The translations under genes and the position numbers were made by a program. Below are positions 1-8,033 of a DNA stretch of 64,000 nt, one piece after another (within the stretch, counting starts at the first letter, position 1; every line of letters begins with the position of its first letter). The notes beneath the pieces were generated by a model. The model did not search any database and was not told the DNA's origin. It saw only the letters and a list, made by a program, of their open reading frames with translations. Origin of the DNA: Dolichospermum planctonicum (GTDB taxonomy: Bacteria; Cyanobacteriota; Cyanobacteriia; Cyanobacteriales; Nostocaceae). The DNA is taken from the NCBI RefSeq assembly GCF_005402965.1, contig NZ_BJCF01000009.1, forward strand, positions 37,441-101,440, given 5' to 3'.

Positions 1-473
1 GCTAATTGTTACACCTCCCCTACCAAACATATTATCATTAGTGGCAATGCTAAAGCCGAATGTATTTCCATTGGGAATTAGGGTGGTATAAGTGCCACCA
101 GCATTACTATTTGCTATGGTAGTATAACTACCATTCTGATTTACGTCAAACCAATCAAAATCAGGTACATCTTGTGTACTATATACCCATTTGAAGCTGA
201 TATTAACAGGGAAGGGAGGGGCTTAGTATTAGTAATACTGTAAGTGGTTCTGCCAAAACTGTCTGAGCCATTATCACCGCCAGTCAAAGTAATAGAATTT
301 GGAGCATTACTTGTATTTACCAAACCATCAGCATTTGAATTTGTCAGATTCCAATTGCTAGGTGCGTAATCACCAGTAAAACCAAATGTTATAGCCCTAG
401 CAGGAGCAGAAAGGGCTAGAATGCTTACCAGGGAAGCAACTACCCCCCATTTTTGAACGTTAGTGCTGATCAT
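1..473 (-). pseudogene. Frameshifted secreted surface protein, 3' end outside the window
   Basis: The first 85 or so residues read cleanly: an N-terminal hydrophobic signal peptide ending near APARA, then a Ser/Thr/Asn/Gly-rich mature part starting ITFGFTGDYAPSNW. That opening is typical of small secreted cyanobacterial proteins of the PEP-CTERM type (family assignment inferred from memory of the opening motif). After NTKPLPSL the frame runs into a stop at about 141. Another minus-strand frame then continues open to the window edge with matching composition (FKWVYSTQDVPDFDWF, then NTFGFSIATNDN). The switch lies at about 212-230 in a G-rich run, so a small indel has broken the gene. A sequencing error in the G run would look the same. 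The C-terminus is outside the window. Confidence 0.6.
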
Positions 474-679
474 GATGTCCTTTGTTTCTTATGTTTTTAA
501 TTTCCTCAGATGTACCGAATCAGTACTTACTCTTATAATACTTGTAACCCAGTCAAATAGCAATAGCAAAAGATGAAAAATTATCACATACCCAATCCTA
601 ATTCTTGTCCCCCCTCCTCGCTTGCGGGGAGGGGGTTAGGGGGTGGGAAAAGAGAGAAGTAGAGTTATGTTCAGAAATC

Positions 680-686
680 AAGGAGA
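680..686 (+). promoter_or_regulatory. Ribosome binding site of the truncated flavodiiron copy
   Basis: AAGGAGA lies about 10 nt before the ATG at 696. It is a good Shine-Dalgarno site. The intact downstream flavodiiron copy at 1540 has nothing comparable, which suggests this is the original gene leader. Confidence 0.5.
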
Positions 687-695
687 TAAAGTATC

Positions 696-836
696 ATGTC
701 AGAAACTAAACCCCGTGATGTACAAATACTGCCCATTGGTACAGATACCATAATATTGCGATCGCGCAGTTGGGCTAGATTAAGATTTGAAATTGAATAT
801 GCTTTAGCTAGATTTCCAGGCACAATAAAAAAATAG
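696..836 (+). pseudogene. Truncated 5' duplicate of the flavodiiron gene
   Basis: This 46-codon frame starts MSETKPRDVQILPIG and repeats the start of the intact flavodiiron protein at 1540 (MTNKPRDVQILPIG) through EIEYALA. It then diverges into RFPGTIKK and a stop. The two DNA copies differ at only about two positions over roughly 100 bp (C/T in ATACTG/ATATTG, and GCT/GCC after TGG). It is preceded by a good Shine-Dalgarno site, so the fragment may still be translated. The DUF433/DUF5615 pair lies between the two copies. The simplest reading is that insertion of that pair split the gene from its leader and duplicated its first ~110 bp. Confidence 0.85.
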
Positions 837-854
837 CAACCGGAGAAGGTATCT

Positions 855-1082
855 ATGGAAATTGCACCACATATCAGCGTAGATAGTGGTATCCACCACG
901 GTACACCTGTTATTACCGAGACTCGCGTTCCTATTTCCATCATTATTGGCTCTCTCGCTGGTGGCATGAGCAAGGAAGAAGTCATGCAAGAATACGAACT
1001 CAGTAAAACCCAAGTTGAAGCTGCTCTCAGTTACGCTGCTGATCTGGTTAAACACACCCAAGTCACTGCACTGGGAGCATAA
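855..1082 (+). CDS. DUF433 family protein, probable antitoxin
   Basis: 75 aa, with the pattern HISVDSGIHHGTPVITETRVPI followed by a short helical part (GMSKEEVMQEYELSKTQVEAAL) that resembles a winged or helix-turn-helix DNA-binding unit. This is the compact DUF433 fold, often found as the partner of DUF5615 PIN-like proteins (VapB45-like). GGAGAAGG lies just upstream of the ATG. Only 3 nt separate its stop from the next gene, so the pair is co-translated. By analogy it neutralises the product of the next gene and represses the operon. The family is clear from the motif; the antitoxin role is inferred from the pairing. Confidence 0.85.
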   Translation: MEIAPHISVDSGIHHGTPVITETRVPISIIIGSLAGGMSKEEVMQEYELSKTQVEAALSYAADLVKHTQVTALGA

Positions 1083-1085
1083 ATC

Positions 1086-1457
1086 TTGAACTTCCTTGTT
1101 GATGAAAATATGCCCCGTTCCCTAGCACCCCAAATTGCGGCGCTGGGATTTGAGGTGCAAGATGTACGGGACATCGGGTTACGCGGACATCCTGATACTA
1201 AAGTTATGGAAGCTGCTATTGCTGCTGATGCCATTATCATCACCCGTGATAGAGGACTTGCCAATCCTAAAACTTGGCCGGAAGCCTTCACGGCTGGAGC
1301 TATTTTCATTAATCTTCCCGATGATACTCCAGCTACCAGCATCAATACCAAAATTATTGAACTTCTAACTAACCGCTTACCCGTCTCTCTCTTAGGCGCT
1401 TACACTACTCTCGAACCCCGTCGCGCCCTCTCTCGTCCTGTCTGTCGTAGACTTTAA
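1086..1457 (+). CDS. DUF5615 PIN-like protein, probable toxin
   Basis: 123 aa starting at TTG (1086). The opening NFLVDENMPRSLAPQI carries the DEN acidic motif. TRDRGLAN at about residues 53-60 is the second conserved motif of the Mut7-C/DUF5615 branch of PIN-like nucleases. These enzymes are thought to cleave RNA with divalent metal ions at an acidic cluster. It follows the DUF433 gene by 3 nt, the usual order antitoxin then toxin. The C-terminal 20 residues (after LLGAYTTLEPRRAL) are not obviously conserved. The nuclease role is inferred from the family. The pair sits between two copies of the flavodiiron 5' end, which points to recent acquisition. Confidence 0.85.
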   Translation: MNFLVDENMPRSLAPQIAALGFEVQDVRDIGLRGHPDTKVMEAAIAADAIIITRDRGLANPKTWPEAFTAGAIFINLPDDTPATSINTKIIELLTNRLPVSLLGAYTTLEPRRALSRPVCRRL

Positions 1458-1505
1458 AAAAACTTATCATGCAGGGGGGAGGAGAGGGGCAGGAGTTTTT
1501 CCCCG

Positions 1506-1540
1506 TTACCAATTACCAATTACCAATTACCAATTACCAA
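1506..1540 (+). repeat. Heptanucleotide array, 5 x TTACCAA
   Basis: Five perfect tandem copies of TTACCAA end exactly in the ATG of the flavodiiron gene. Such short tandem heptamers are common in Nostocales intergenic DNA. Here they take the place where a ribosome binding site would be expected. Confidence 0.9.
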
Positions 1541-3246
1541 TGACTAATAAACCCCGTGATGTACAAATATTGCCCATTGGTACAGATACCATAATATTGC
1601 GATCGCGCAGTTGGGCCAGATTAAGATTTGAAATTGAATATGCTTTAGCTAAGGGAACAACGGCTAATTCTTATCTCATCCAAGGCGATAAAAATGCCCT
1701 TATTGACCCCCCTGGCGAAACTTTTACCGAAATCTACCTCCAAGCTTTACAACAGCGGTTTAATGTCAAAAATCTCGATTATGTGATCCTTGGTCACGTT
1801 AACCCTAACCGGGCTGCGACGTTAAAAGCTTTACTGGAAATTGCTCCTCAAATTACCTTTGTTTGTTCTAACCCCGGAGCGATAAATTTACGCGCTGCTT
1901 TGGAAAATCAGGATTTATCAATTCTGGTTATGCGGGGGGAAGATACCCTTGATTTAGGTAAAGGACACCATTTACAATTTATTCCCACTCCTAACCCCCG
2001 TTACGCTGACGAACTTTGTACCTGGGACCGGCAAACAGAGATATTATTTTCTGATAAACTATTTGGGGCGCATATTTGCTCAGACCAGGTATTTGATGAA
2101 GGTTGGGAGGTGTTTAATGAGGATAGACGCTATTATTTTGACTGTTTAATGGCACCTCACGCTAAACAAGTCGAAACAGCTTTAGAGAAATTAGCAGATT
2201 TGTCCGTGCGAATGTACGCTACGGGTCATGGTCCAATTGTGCGCTATGGTTTAATTGATATTACCAAGGGTTACAGAGAATGGACTAAACAGCAAACCTC
2301 CGCTGATATGACCGTGGCTTTAATTTATGCCTCAGCCTATGGTAATACTGCAACTTTAGCACAAGCGATCGCTCGCGGTATCACTAAGGCTGGTGTGAGT
2401 GTCGAGGCCATTAACTGCGAATTTACCGAACCCGAAGAAATCAAAGCCGCTGTGGAAAAATCCGCCGGTTTTGTCATAGGTTCTCCCACCTTAGGAGGAC
2501 ACGCACCCACACCGGTGCAAACAGCTTTAGGAATAGTCCTCTCAACTGCGACTAATAATAAATTAGCGGGGGTATTTGGTTCTTTTGGCTGGAGTGGGGA
2601 AGCGGTTGATTTAATTGAAAGTAAACTTAAAGACGCAGGATACAGATTTGGTTTTGACACCATTCGCGTCAAATTCAAACCCAATGAAGTCACCTTACAA
2701 ACCTGCGAAGAAGCGGGAACCGATTTTGCTCAAGCATTGAAAAAAGCGGCGAAAAGATTAGTTGTAGCTAAACAACCTGCTACAAATGTAGAACAAGCCG
2801 TGGGGCGCATAGTTGGTTCTTTGTGTGTAGTTACAGCAACCGAAGGAGACATCAAAACGGGAATGTTAGCTTCTTGGGTGACACAAGCTAGTTTTAATCC
2901 GCCAGGTTTAACTATTGCGGTTGCTAAAGACCGGGCTATGGAAAACATGACGCACACCAATAACAAATTTGTCGTTAACATCTTAGCGGAAGGGAGAGAA
3001 ATCCGTAAGCAGTTTATGAAGGTTTATGCTCCCGGACAAGATAGATTTGCGGGTTTAGACATTCAAGAAGCCAACAATGGAGGTATTATTATCAATGGTG
3101 CTTTAGCTTATCTAGAATGTTCCGTACAAAGTCGCATGGAAGCTGGTGATCATTGGTTAGTTTATGCGACTGTTGATGATGGTAAAGTCTTAAATCAAGA
3201 TGGTGTCACAGCGATACATCATCGCAAATCAGCGAGTTATTATTAA
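1540..3246 (+). CDS. Diflavin flavoprotein (flavodiiron, Flv1/Flv2 class)
   Basis: 568 aa with the three-part cyanobacterial flavodiiron layout: a metallo-beta-lactamase-like domain (about 30-245), a flavodoxin domain (about 258-400, starting VALIYASAYGNTATLAQAI), and a C-terminal flavin reductase domain (about 425-568). Such proteins pass electrons from PSI to O2 and yield water. The usual HxExDH iron-binding motif reads HVNPNR, so several iron ligands are missing. That is the mark of the Flv1/Flv2 class, which acts with a ligand-complete Flv3/Flv4 partner; none is in this window. The sequence around the motif (ILGHVNPNR...ALLEIAPQITFVCS) looks more like Flv1. The start MTNKPRDVQ is supported by the duplicate at 696. 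There is no Shine-Dalgarno site. Confidence 0.93.
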   Translation: MTNKPRDVQILPIGTDTIILRSRSWARLRFEIEYALAKGTTANSYLIQGDKNALIDPPGETFTEIYLQALQQRFNVKNLDYVILGHVNPNRAATLKALLEIAPQITFVCSNPGAINLRAALENQDLSILVMRGEDTLDLGKGHHLQFIPTPNPRYADELCTWDRQTEILFSDKLFGAHICSDQVFDEGWEVFNEDRRYYFDCLMAPHAKQVETALEKLADLSVRMYATGHGPIVRYGLIDITKGYREWTKQQTSADMTVALIYASAYGNTATLAQAIARGITKAGVSVEAINCEFTEPEEIKAAVEKSAGFVIGSPTLGGHAPTPVQTALGIVLSTATNNKLAGVFGSFGWSGEAVDLIESKLKDAGYRFGFDTIRVKFKPNEVTLQTCEEAGTDFAQALKKAAKRLVVAKQPATNVEQAVGRIVGSLCVVTATEGDIKTGMLASWVTQASFNPPGLTIAVAKDRAMENMTHTNNKFVVNILAEGREIRKQFMKVYAPGQDRFAGLDIQEANNGGIIINGALAYLECSVQSRMEAGDHWLVYATVDDGKVLNQDGVTAIHHRKSASYY

Positions 3247-3261
3247 CACCTTACGTCTTAG

Positions 3262-3297
3262 CCCCTCTAGGATTAGATAGAGGGGTAATTTTTTTAC
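3262..3297 (+). terminator. Rho-independent terminator after the flavodiiron gene
   Basis: CCCCTCTA (3262-3269) pairs with TAGAGGGG (3278-3285) around an 8-nt loop and is followed by TAATTTTTTT. Confidence 0.85.
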
Positions 3298-3342
3298 GCT
3301 ATGATGTAAAATGTCTGCTAATATTTTTGATCACTTTAAATA

Positions 3343-4773
3343 ATGCTTGATTTTCAACAATTAGAACCTCAAATACCAAATCATCAAACACAAAATATTG
3401 AAATTGAACATATTAACACCCAAATATACCAGCACTTTGCTGATAAATTCTGCATAGAAGATGTTCTCAACCGGAAGATTGTTAGTTTTCAGGCTAATAA
3501 ACTTAAACCTATTTACCGATGGTACAAATATAAAGAAGCTTTTTCTGCTTCATTGGTAGAATATTTACTAGATAAATATATAATCGAATCTGGCGAAATA
3601 TTAGACCCTTTTGCTGGTAGTGGAACAACTTTATTTGCAGCTAGTAATATAGGATTAAATGCTGATGGAATTGAATTACTCCCTATTGGAAAAGAAATTA
3701 TAAATACTAGGCTCATCTTAGAACAAGAATTTACAGCAGATGATTTCACAAAAATTTTATATTGGTCTAAAAATTGTCCTTGGGAGAAATCAAAGACTCA
3801 ACAAAATATTCAAGAAATAAAAATTACGACAGGTGCATATCCTCAAGAGACATTAAACGAAATTCAAAAATATATCGGTGCTTACCAAAATGAAAATTGC
3901 AGAGTCAAGCAAGTATTACAATTTGCACTATTATGTGTTTTGGAAGCAATTAGTTACACTCGCAAAGATGGGCAATATTTACGTTGGGATTATCGTTCTA
4001 GTCGTCAACAAGGTAATATACCTTTTAACAAAGGAGAAATTCTCAGCTTTAAACAGGCAATTAGTATTAAAATTACGGAAATTTTAGCAGATATTCAAAC
4101 TGGTAGTCAACAAGGTGAACTTTTTCCCAGTAAAACTAAACAAGGTGGGATTCGTTTGTTTACAGGTTCTAGCTTAGATATAATGCCACAATTGCCAAAT
4201 TCTTATTATGATGTAATTCTTACTTCTCCTCCTTATTGCAACCGTTATGATTACACTAGAACTTATGCTTTAGAACTCGCTTTGTTAGGAGTAGGACAAG
4301 AGGAAATAGTCAATTTTAGACAACAAATGTTAAGTTGTACAGTTGAGAATAGACCGAAAGATCTATTAGCAATTAATTCTCAATGGTCAAATGCTATTTT
4401 GGCTACAGATAAACAGAAATTACTCCAAGTTATTTTGCAATATTTGGAAGAACAAAAATCCAAAAAACAATTAAATAATAATAGTATTCCGAGAATGGTA
4501 AAAGGTTATTTTTATGAAATGGCTTGCATAATTTATGAATGTTATCGAGTCATGAAACCACAAGGGCTGATGTTTATGATTAATGATAATGTGCGTTATG
4601 CTGGTGTGAGTATTTCAGTGGATATGATTTTATCGAATATAGCTGAGTATCTGGGATTTAAAGTAGAAAATATTTTAGTTTTACCCAATACTAAAGGCAA
4701 TAGTAGCCAGCAAATGGGGCTACATGGACGTGATGCACTGAGAAAATGCGTTTATGTTTGGAGAAAAGTTTAA
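3343..4773 (+). CDS. avaIM: AvaI-type DNA methyltransferase (probable N4-cytosine)
   Basis: 476 aa. Motif [10 protein letters not shown] at 88-96, binds S-adenosylmethionine. The catalytic motif IV is TSPPY at 294-298; the Ser-Pro-Pro-Tyr form is typical of N4-cytosine methylases. Motif I comes before motif IV. The C-terminal part ([20 protein letters not shown]) fits the same fold. The next gene encodes an AvaI/BsoBI-like endonuclease, so this enzyme should protect the AvaI target CYCGRG. The methylase is upstream and in the same direction, which suits protection before cutting; no controller gene is seen. Target specificity is inferred from the partner. Methylase identity is secure; the exact base methylated is likely but not shown. 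Confidence 0.9.
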   Translation: MLDFQQLEPQIPNHQTQNIEIEHINTQIYQHFADKFCIEDVLNRKIVSFQANKLKPIYRWYKYKEAFSASLVEYLLDKYIIESGEILDPFAGSGTTLFAASNIGLNADGIELLPIGKEIINTRLILEQEFTADDFTKILYWSKNCPWEKSKTQQNIQEIKITTGAYPQETLNEIQKYIGAYQNENCRVKQVLQFALLCVLEAISYTRKDGQYLRWDYRSSRQQGNIPFNKGEILSFKQAISIKITEILADIQTGSQQGELFPSKTKQGGIRLFTGSSLDIMPQLPNSYYDVILTSPPYCNRYDYTRTYALELALLGVGQEEIVNFRQQMLSCTVENRPKDLLAINSQWSNAILATDKQKLLQVILQYLEEQKSKKQLNNNSIPRMVKGYFYEMACIIYECYRVMKPQGLMFMINDNVRYAGVSISVDMILSNIAEYLGFKVENILVLPNTKGNSSQQMGLHGRDALRKCVYVWRKV

Positions 4774-4798
4774 TTTCATCAAATTAAGGTAATTAAAA

Positions 4799-5746
4799 TT
4801 GGCATATAAAAATCATTTAAATACAGGTCTTGATTTAGTAACAGCTTATGAAAAAACTAGAGCTGGTTTTGTTGCTTTAGCTATTGAAAGAAACCGTCGG
4901 GCTACACCATTGATTGATCAAGCAAGAGTATTAAAAACTATTGCTTCTCAAGTTAATAGTCCTGCTGATTTAATTAATCTGGTAGAAATACAACCTGCTT
5001 TATTAGCTGCATCTGGAATTTCTGATAAAGCGAGAGGTTATTTACAGCCACAGGATAAAATACAAGCTATCCAAGGATTAATTAAGGAGTTTTTAGAACC
5101 AGCAGGTTCAGATTTTATAGAAGAATTAGTTTATAGATTTTTGTTAACAAGAGGAGATACGCTAGGTGGTTCAATGAGAAATGTGGGTGGAGTGTTAGCA
5201 CAGCGTAAATTCACTCGCGCAATTTTGGCTAATCTTGCACTTGCTAATATTTCTTATTATTGGTTACATTCTACAACTAAAACATGGATTCCGATGACAG
5301 AAGAAGATGCAGGAATAGATTTATATGTGAAGGGTTTAAGTTGGTCTATTGGCAACAAAAATAGAACAATAATTTATAATATTACAGTTCCTTTAGTGAA
5401 AAGTAATATTGATGTTTGTCTTTTCAACTGTGGTTATCAACAAATTTCTCCAACAATTTATAAAATTCCCAATCTTTATATTACACTGGGAGAATTAAAA
5501 GGAGGAATTGATCCTGCTGGTGCTGATGAACACTGGAAAACAGCGAGAACTGCTTTATCTCGAATATGGAAGGCATTTTCTCAAGTTGATTTGTCACCAC
5601 ATACATTTTTCATTGGTGCAGCTATTGAAAAACGTATGGCTGAAGAAATATGGAATAATTTAGAATCTGGTAAATTGAGCAATGCTGCTAATATGACAAA
5701 TGATACTCAAGTTGACTCGATCTGTCACTGGTTAATCAGTTTATAG
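4799..5746 (+). CDS. avaIR: AvaI/BsoBI-family type II restriction endonuclease
   Basis: 315 aa, the length expected for AvaI. The start is TTG (4799), giving MAYKNHLNTGLDL. The catalytic set of the BsoBI family can be placed: Asp205 in SNIDVC and Glu232-Leu-Lys234 in GELKGG, 27 residues apart, as in BsoBI (D212, E240, K242). The stretch GIDPAGADEHWKTARTALSR after it is a strong family signature. The enzyme is expected to cut CYCGRG as a homodimer. It lies 25 nt behind its methylase and both should be transcribed together. No frameshift or missing catalytic residue is seen, so the system is probably active. Confidence 0.92.
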   Translation: MAYKNHLNTGLDLVTAYEKTRAGFVALAIERNRRATPLIDQARVLKTIASQVNSPADLINLVEIQPALLAASGISDKARGYLQPQDKIQAIQGLIKEFLEPAGSDFIEELVYRFLLTRGDTLGGSMRNVGGVLAQRKFTRAILANLALANISYYWLHSTTKTWIPMTEEDAGIDLYVKGLSWSIGNKNRTIIYNITVPLVKSNIDVCLFNCGYQQISPTIYKIPNLYITLGELKGGIDPAGADEHWKTARTALSRIWKAFSQVDLSPHTFFIGAAIEKRMAEEIWNNLESGKLSNAANMTNDTQVDSICHWLISL

Positions 5747-5783
5747 GATTTCCCAGAATACAAGCCATTTTATCCGATCTTGT

Positions 5784-5837
5784 CCTGCCACTTGAGGCAG
5801 GGCCTCATCAACTGCATTCCTAGTCTCTGACTAGGAA
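5784..5837. repeat. Two hairpins at the end of the restriction operon
   Basis: CCTGCC/GGCAGG (5784-5801, loop ACTTGA) and TTCCTAGT/ACTAGGAA (5817-5837) lie between the convergent endonuclease and Uma2 genes. There is no long T run. They may stop transcription from either side or be a small dispersed palindrome, a type common in Nostocales. Confidence 0.55.
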
Positions 5838-5849
5838 CAAGAGCAAGGT

Positions 5850-6467
5850 TTAATCAAAATTACCAGCTTTAAAAATTTGTTCAGCAGTCAACTTTAATTC
5901 TGGGAAAGTTGATGATAGGATCAATTCACTACCTGTAAATTGACTAACTTGGTATTCTCCCTCTATCAGTTGATGAATGGAAATAGTTGGTTGTTTAGGA
6001 CTACCAATAAACCTTTTACTTCCCAGTGCTAAATAATCCACAATCCAATATTCAGGAATACCTAATTTTTCATAATCTCCCAGTTTTTTATAATAATCAT
6101 CTTGCCAATTTGTACTCACAACTTCAATAACTAAAGGAATAGAATCAGGGTCAGAAATTACTGCTGATTTTCTCCAGTTTGGGTCATTCGCTAAAATGTT
6201 TCTATTGATTACTAACACATCTGGTAAATAACTAGATTCGCTTCCTGGTGGTTTAACAAAAGTAGTTTTTGGGATTCCATAAGGTAGATTCAAGGGTAAA
6301 TACTCAGCCGTGATTCTCTCAGCTAAAAAGCAAATAATATCTTCATGAAAACCTACCGGTGGATTCATTTCAACTATTACTCCATCATGTAATTCATAGC
6401 GTCCCTTATCAGGTAGCCATTCTATAAATTCTGCAAAAGTTACTATTTTTGGTAAGGCTTGAAGCAT
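5850..6467 (-). CDS. Uma2 family (DUF820) putative endonuclease
   Basis: 205 aa. The opening (TFAEFIEWLPDKGRYELHDGVIVEM) and the core with DVLVINRN and PLVIEVVS match the Uma2/DUF820 family, which has a PD-(D/E)XK nuclease-like fold and is hugely expanded in cyanobacteria. The acidic residue in PDVLV and Glu in VIEV would be the metal ligands. The biological role of the family is unknown; some members go with mobile DNA. It is a lone gene, convergent with the AvaI endonuclease. A second member lies at 12852. Confidence 0.88.
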   Translation of the reverse strand: MLQALPKIVTFAEFIEWLPDKGRYELHDGVIVEMNPPVGFHEDIICFLAERITAEYLPLNLPYGIPKTTFVKPPGSESSYLPDVLVINRNILANDPNWRKSAVISDPDSIPLVIEVVSTNWQDDYYKKLGDYEKLGIPEYWIVDYLALGSKRFIGSPKQPTISIHQLIEGEYQVSQFTGSELILSSTFPELKLTAEQIFKAGNFD

Positions 6468-7014
6468 AATTTACTTACCTTTGTAAATTCAAAATTCTTC
6501 AAATTGCAGCGACTCCTAGAGGGAAGGATGGTTGTAAGCGAGTAGAAATAAGTCTAATCTCATTATTATATTGTGTATATACAACCACTAATATTTGACC
6601 AAGAGCATCCATTTTCCAAATTTAACCATGTTTTATTTTAGTTATTTTAGTTATTTTAGTTATTTTAGTTATTTTAGAATTGCTCGTTCCCGATTTTATC
6701 ATTGAACTTAGATCAAAAACCGATAGACTCAAAACTGTTGATTAACCCTGCCAGAAAAAATGCAGGAATATATATATAAATAATGGTTTAGAATTGGGCT
6801 GGTTAATTGACCCCCAAAATCAATAAGTAGAAATTTACAGAGTGGAAAAACCTGTATAAATTGTTCAATTTCCCGTATTGCTTTCTGGAGAAGACCTATT
6901 ACCAGGATTTGAATTGCCAGTTGAGAAAATTAATAGCAAAAAACTACCCACCCCGCTAACGGAATAGGTAATTTTTTTAGCATTTAATAACTAAAAGTCT
7001 TAGCTAAATTTCGC
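6468..7014. other. 547-bp gene-free stretch with a 9-bp tandem repeat
   Basis: The only structure seen is five copies of ATTTTAGTT (6635-6679, the last one imperfect). The 5' flank of the Uma2 gene lies at the left and the 3' flank of the RNA-binding protein gene at the right. No convincing frame, RNA gene or strong hairpin was found. Confidence 0.6.
6635..6679. repeat. Tandem 9-mer array, about 5 x ATTTTAGTT
   Basis: Consecutive ATTTTAGTT units with the last one degenerate (ATTTTAGAA). Probably slippage-prone simple sequence. Confidence 0.85.
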
Positions 7015-7323
7015 TTAGTAACGGTTACGTGAACCACCACCACCGTAGCCGCTACGACCACCAGCAGAAGGACCTCTGTCTTCTTTGGGTTTTGCCTTGT
7101 TCACTTTTAAGTCACGTCCCATCCATTCTGCACCATCAAGAGCTTCAATAGCAGCGGCTTCTTCAGCTTCAGTACCCATTTCTACAAAACCAAAGCCGCG
7201 CAAGCGACCTGTCTCACGGTCTGTAGGAAGTTGAACACGTTTCACAGCACCGTACTCTGCGAAAACTTGACTGAGAGCATCTTGTGTAACTTCATAAGAG
7301 AGGTTACCCACGTAAATTGACAT
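7015..7323 (-). CDS. Glycine-rich RRM RNA-binding protein
   Basis: 102 aa with one RNA recognition motif. RNP2 is IYVGNLSY near the N-terminus and RNP1 is RGFGFVEM at about 42-49. A short Gly/Arg/Ser tail (GGRSGYGGGGSRNRY) follows. This is the cyanobacterial Rbp family, many of which are cold-induced or bind mRNA near membranes. The exact paralogue (rbpA, rbpB and so on) cannot be told from sequence alone. It is a single gene; the AT-rich leader upstream (to about 7500) may carry cold regulation as in relatives, which is inference. Confidence 0.95.
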   Translation of the reverse strand: MSIYVGNLSYEVTQDALSQVFAEYGAVKRVQLPTDRETGRLRGFGFVEMGTEAEEAAAIEALDGAEWMGRDLKVNKAKPKEDRGPSAGGRSGYGGGGSRNRY

Positions 7324-7829
7324 AGAATATTTCCAAAATCATAAGATTGTAGAGATTTAGATTTCGGAGAGAAGTCTGTATATACCAAAAGGGAAAGCCT
7401 GTCAATACTAACAACAAACATTACTGCCGAATTAATTTCCACTCTCTCATCATTACACAAAAAATCGTAATTGTGCAAAGAAGTTTAAAAAATGTTGTAA
7501 AAAGTAATATTTACTATTTATGAGCAGCCATTAATTAACTTTCCCCTCCGCAACTCAACCTTAAACCTAAGCTTATCGCGGCTTTTCCAAATATTGACCA
7601 ATCTGAAATGTTTACCAGCGCTGAAAATAATGCTTTTATGGTGCAATATTTAATACCATTTATTTTAATTTATTCCTCAAATACCGAATTATTGCCTTGA
7701 GTTCGCCAACAAACAGTTTAACACAGGGTTTTAGGATTGGTTGACACTTGCGCGTCTTTAGTCACCTAAATGATAAAAATTTATTGAAACCATTATCAGT
7801 AGGGTTTGCTAAAAAAGTTGTCTGTGGAG
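7324..7829. other. Gene-free region between the RNA-binding protein and a dioxygenase remnant
   Basis: About 500 bp. The left part should hold the promoter and leader of the minus-strand RNA-binding protein gene. A plus-strand frame at about 7545-7700 (reading NLKPKLIAAFPNIDQSE) looks faintly coding but has no start or recognised family. Nothing else can be supported. Confidence 0.4.
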
Positions 7830-7998
7830 GTAGGCAAAGTTATCCAAAAATTCACCTATTTTAAGCCTTATTTAGATTTTGCGCTTTTACCTAATTGTAA
7901 TGCTTTATAGTTTGAGTGAAGATGAACCTGAGGAAATACCACAGTTTACATTAAAGTCGAGGGCTAATCAAGGGAATGGGAAAAAACAAAGGAAGTAA
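7830..7998 (+). pseudogene. Remnant of a 2OG-Fe(II) oxygenase gene with a large internal deletion
   Basis: The DNA matches the coding strand of the intact oxygenase gene at 38343-38957 in two blocks. 7830-7905 corresponds to its residues about 53-79 (VIQKFPYFKPYLDLALLPTCNAF). 7905-7998 corresponds to its last 30 codons (YSLNEDELEEIPHF...QGNGKKQKK and the stop). About 95 codons, including the iron-binding HxD and distal His, are missing. Both ancestral junction points contain a short TTAT/TAT microhomology, so a slippage or end-joining deletion is likely. The remnant has frameshifts and lies just before the ATPase module. Confidence 0.85.
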
Positions 7999-8033
7999 GT
8001 TATAATATCAACAATTTATATATTGTTTAAGTT

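Noticed and set aside
1506..1540. TTACCAA array considered as a CRISPR-like or protein-binding iteron set
   Set aside because: Seven-base units without spacers are simple tandem repeats common in these genomes.
5850..6467. Uma2 protein as a third part of the AvaI system
   Set aside because: It is on the opposite strand, separated by hairpins, and the family is widespread and not linked to AvaI.
7545..7700. Possible gene remnant reading LIAAFPNIDQSEMFTS
   Set aside because: No start, no recognised family and only ~50 codons; composition alone is not enough.
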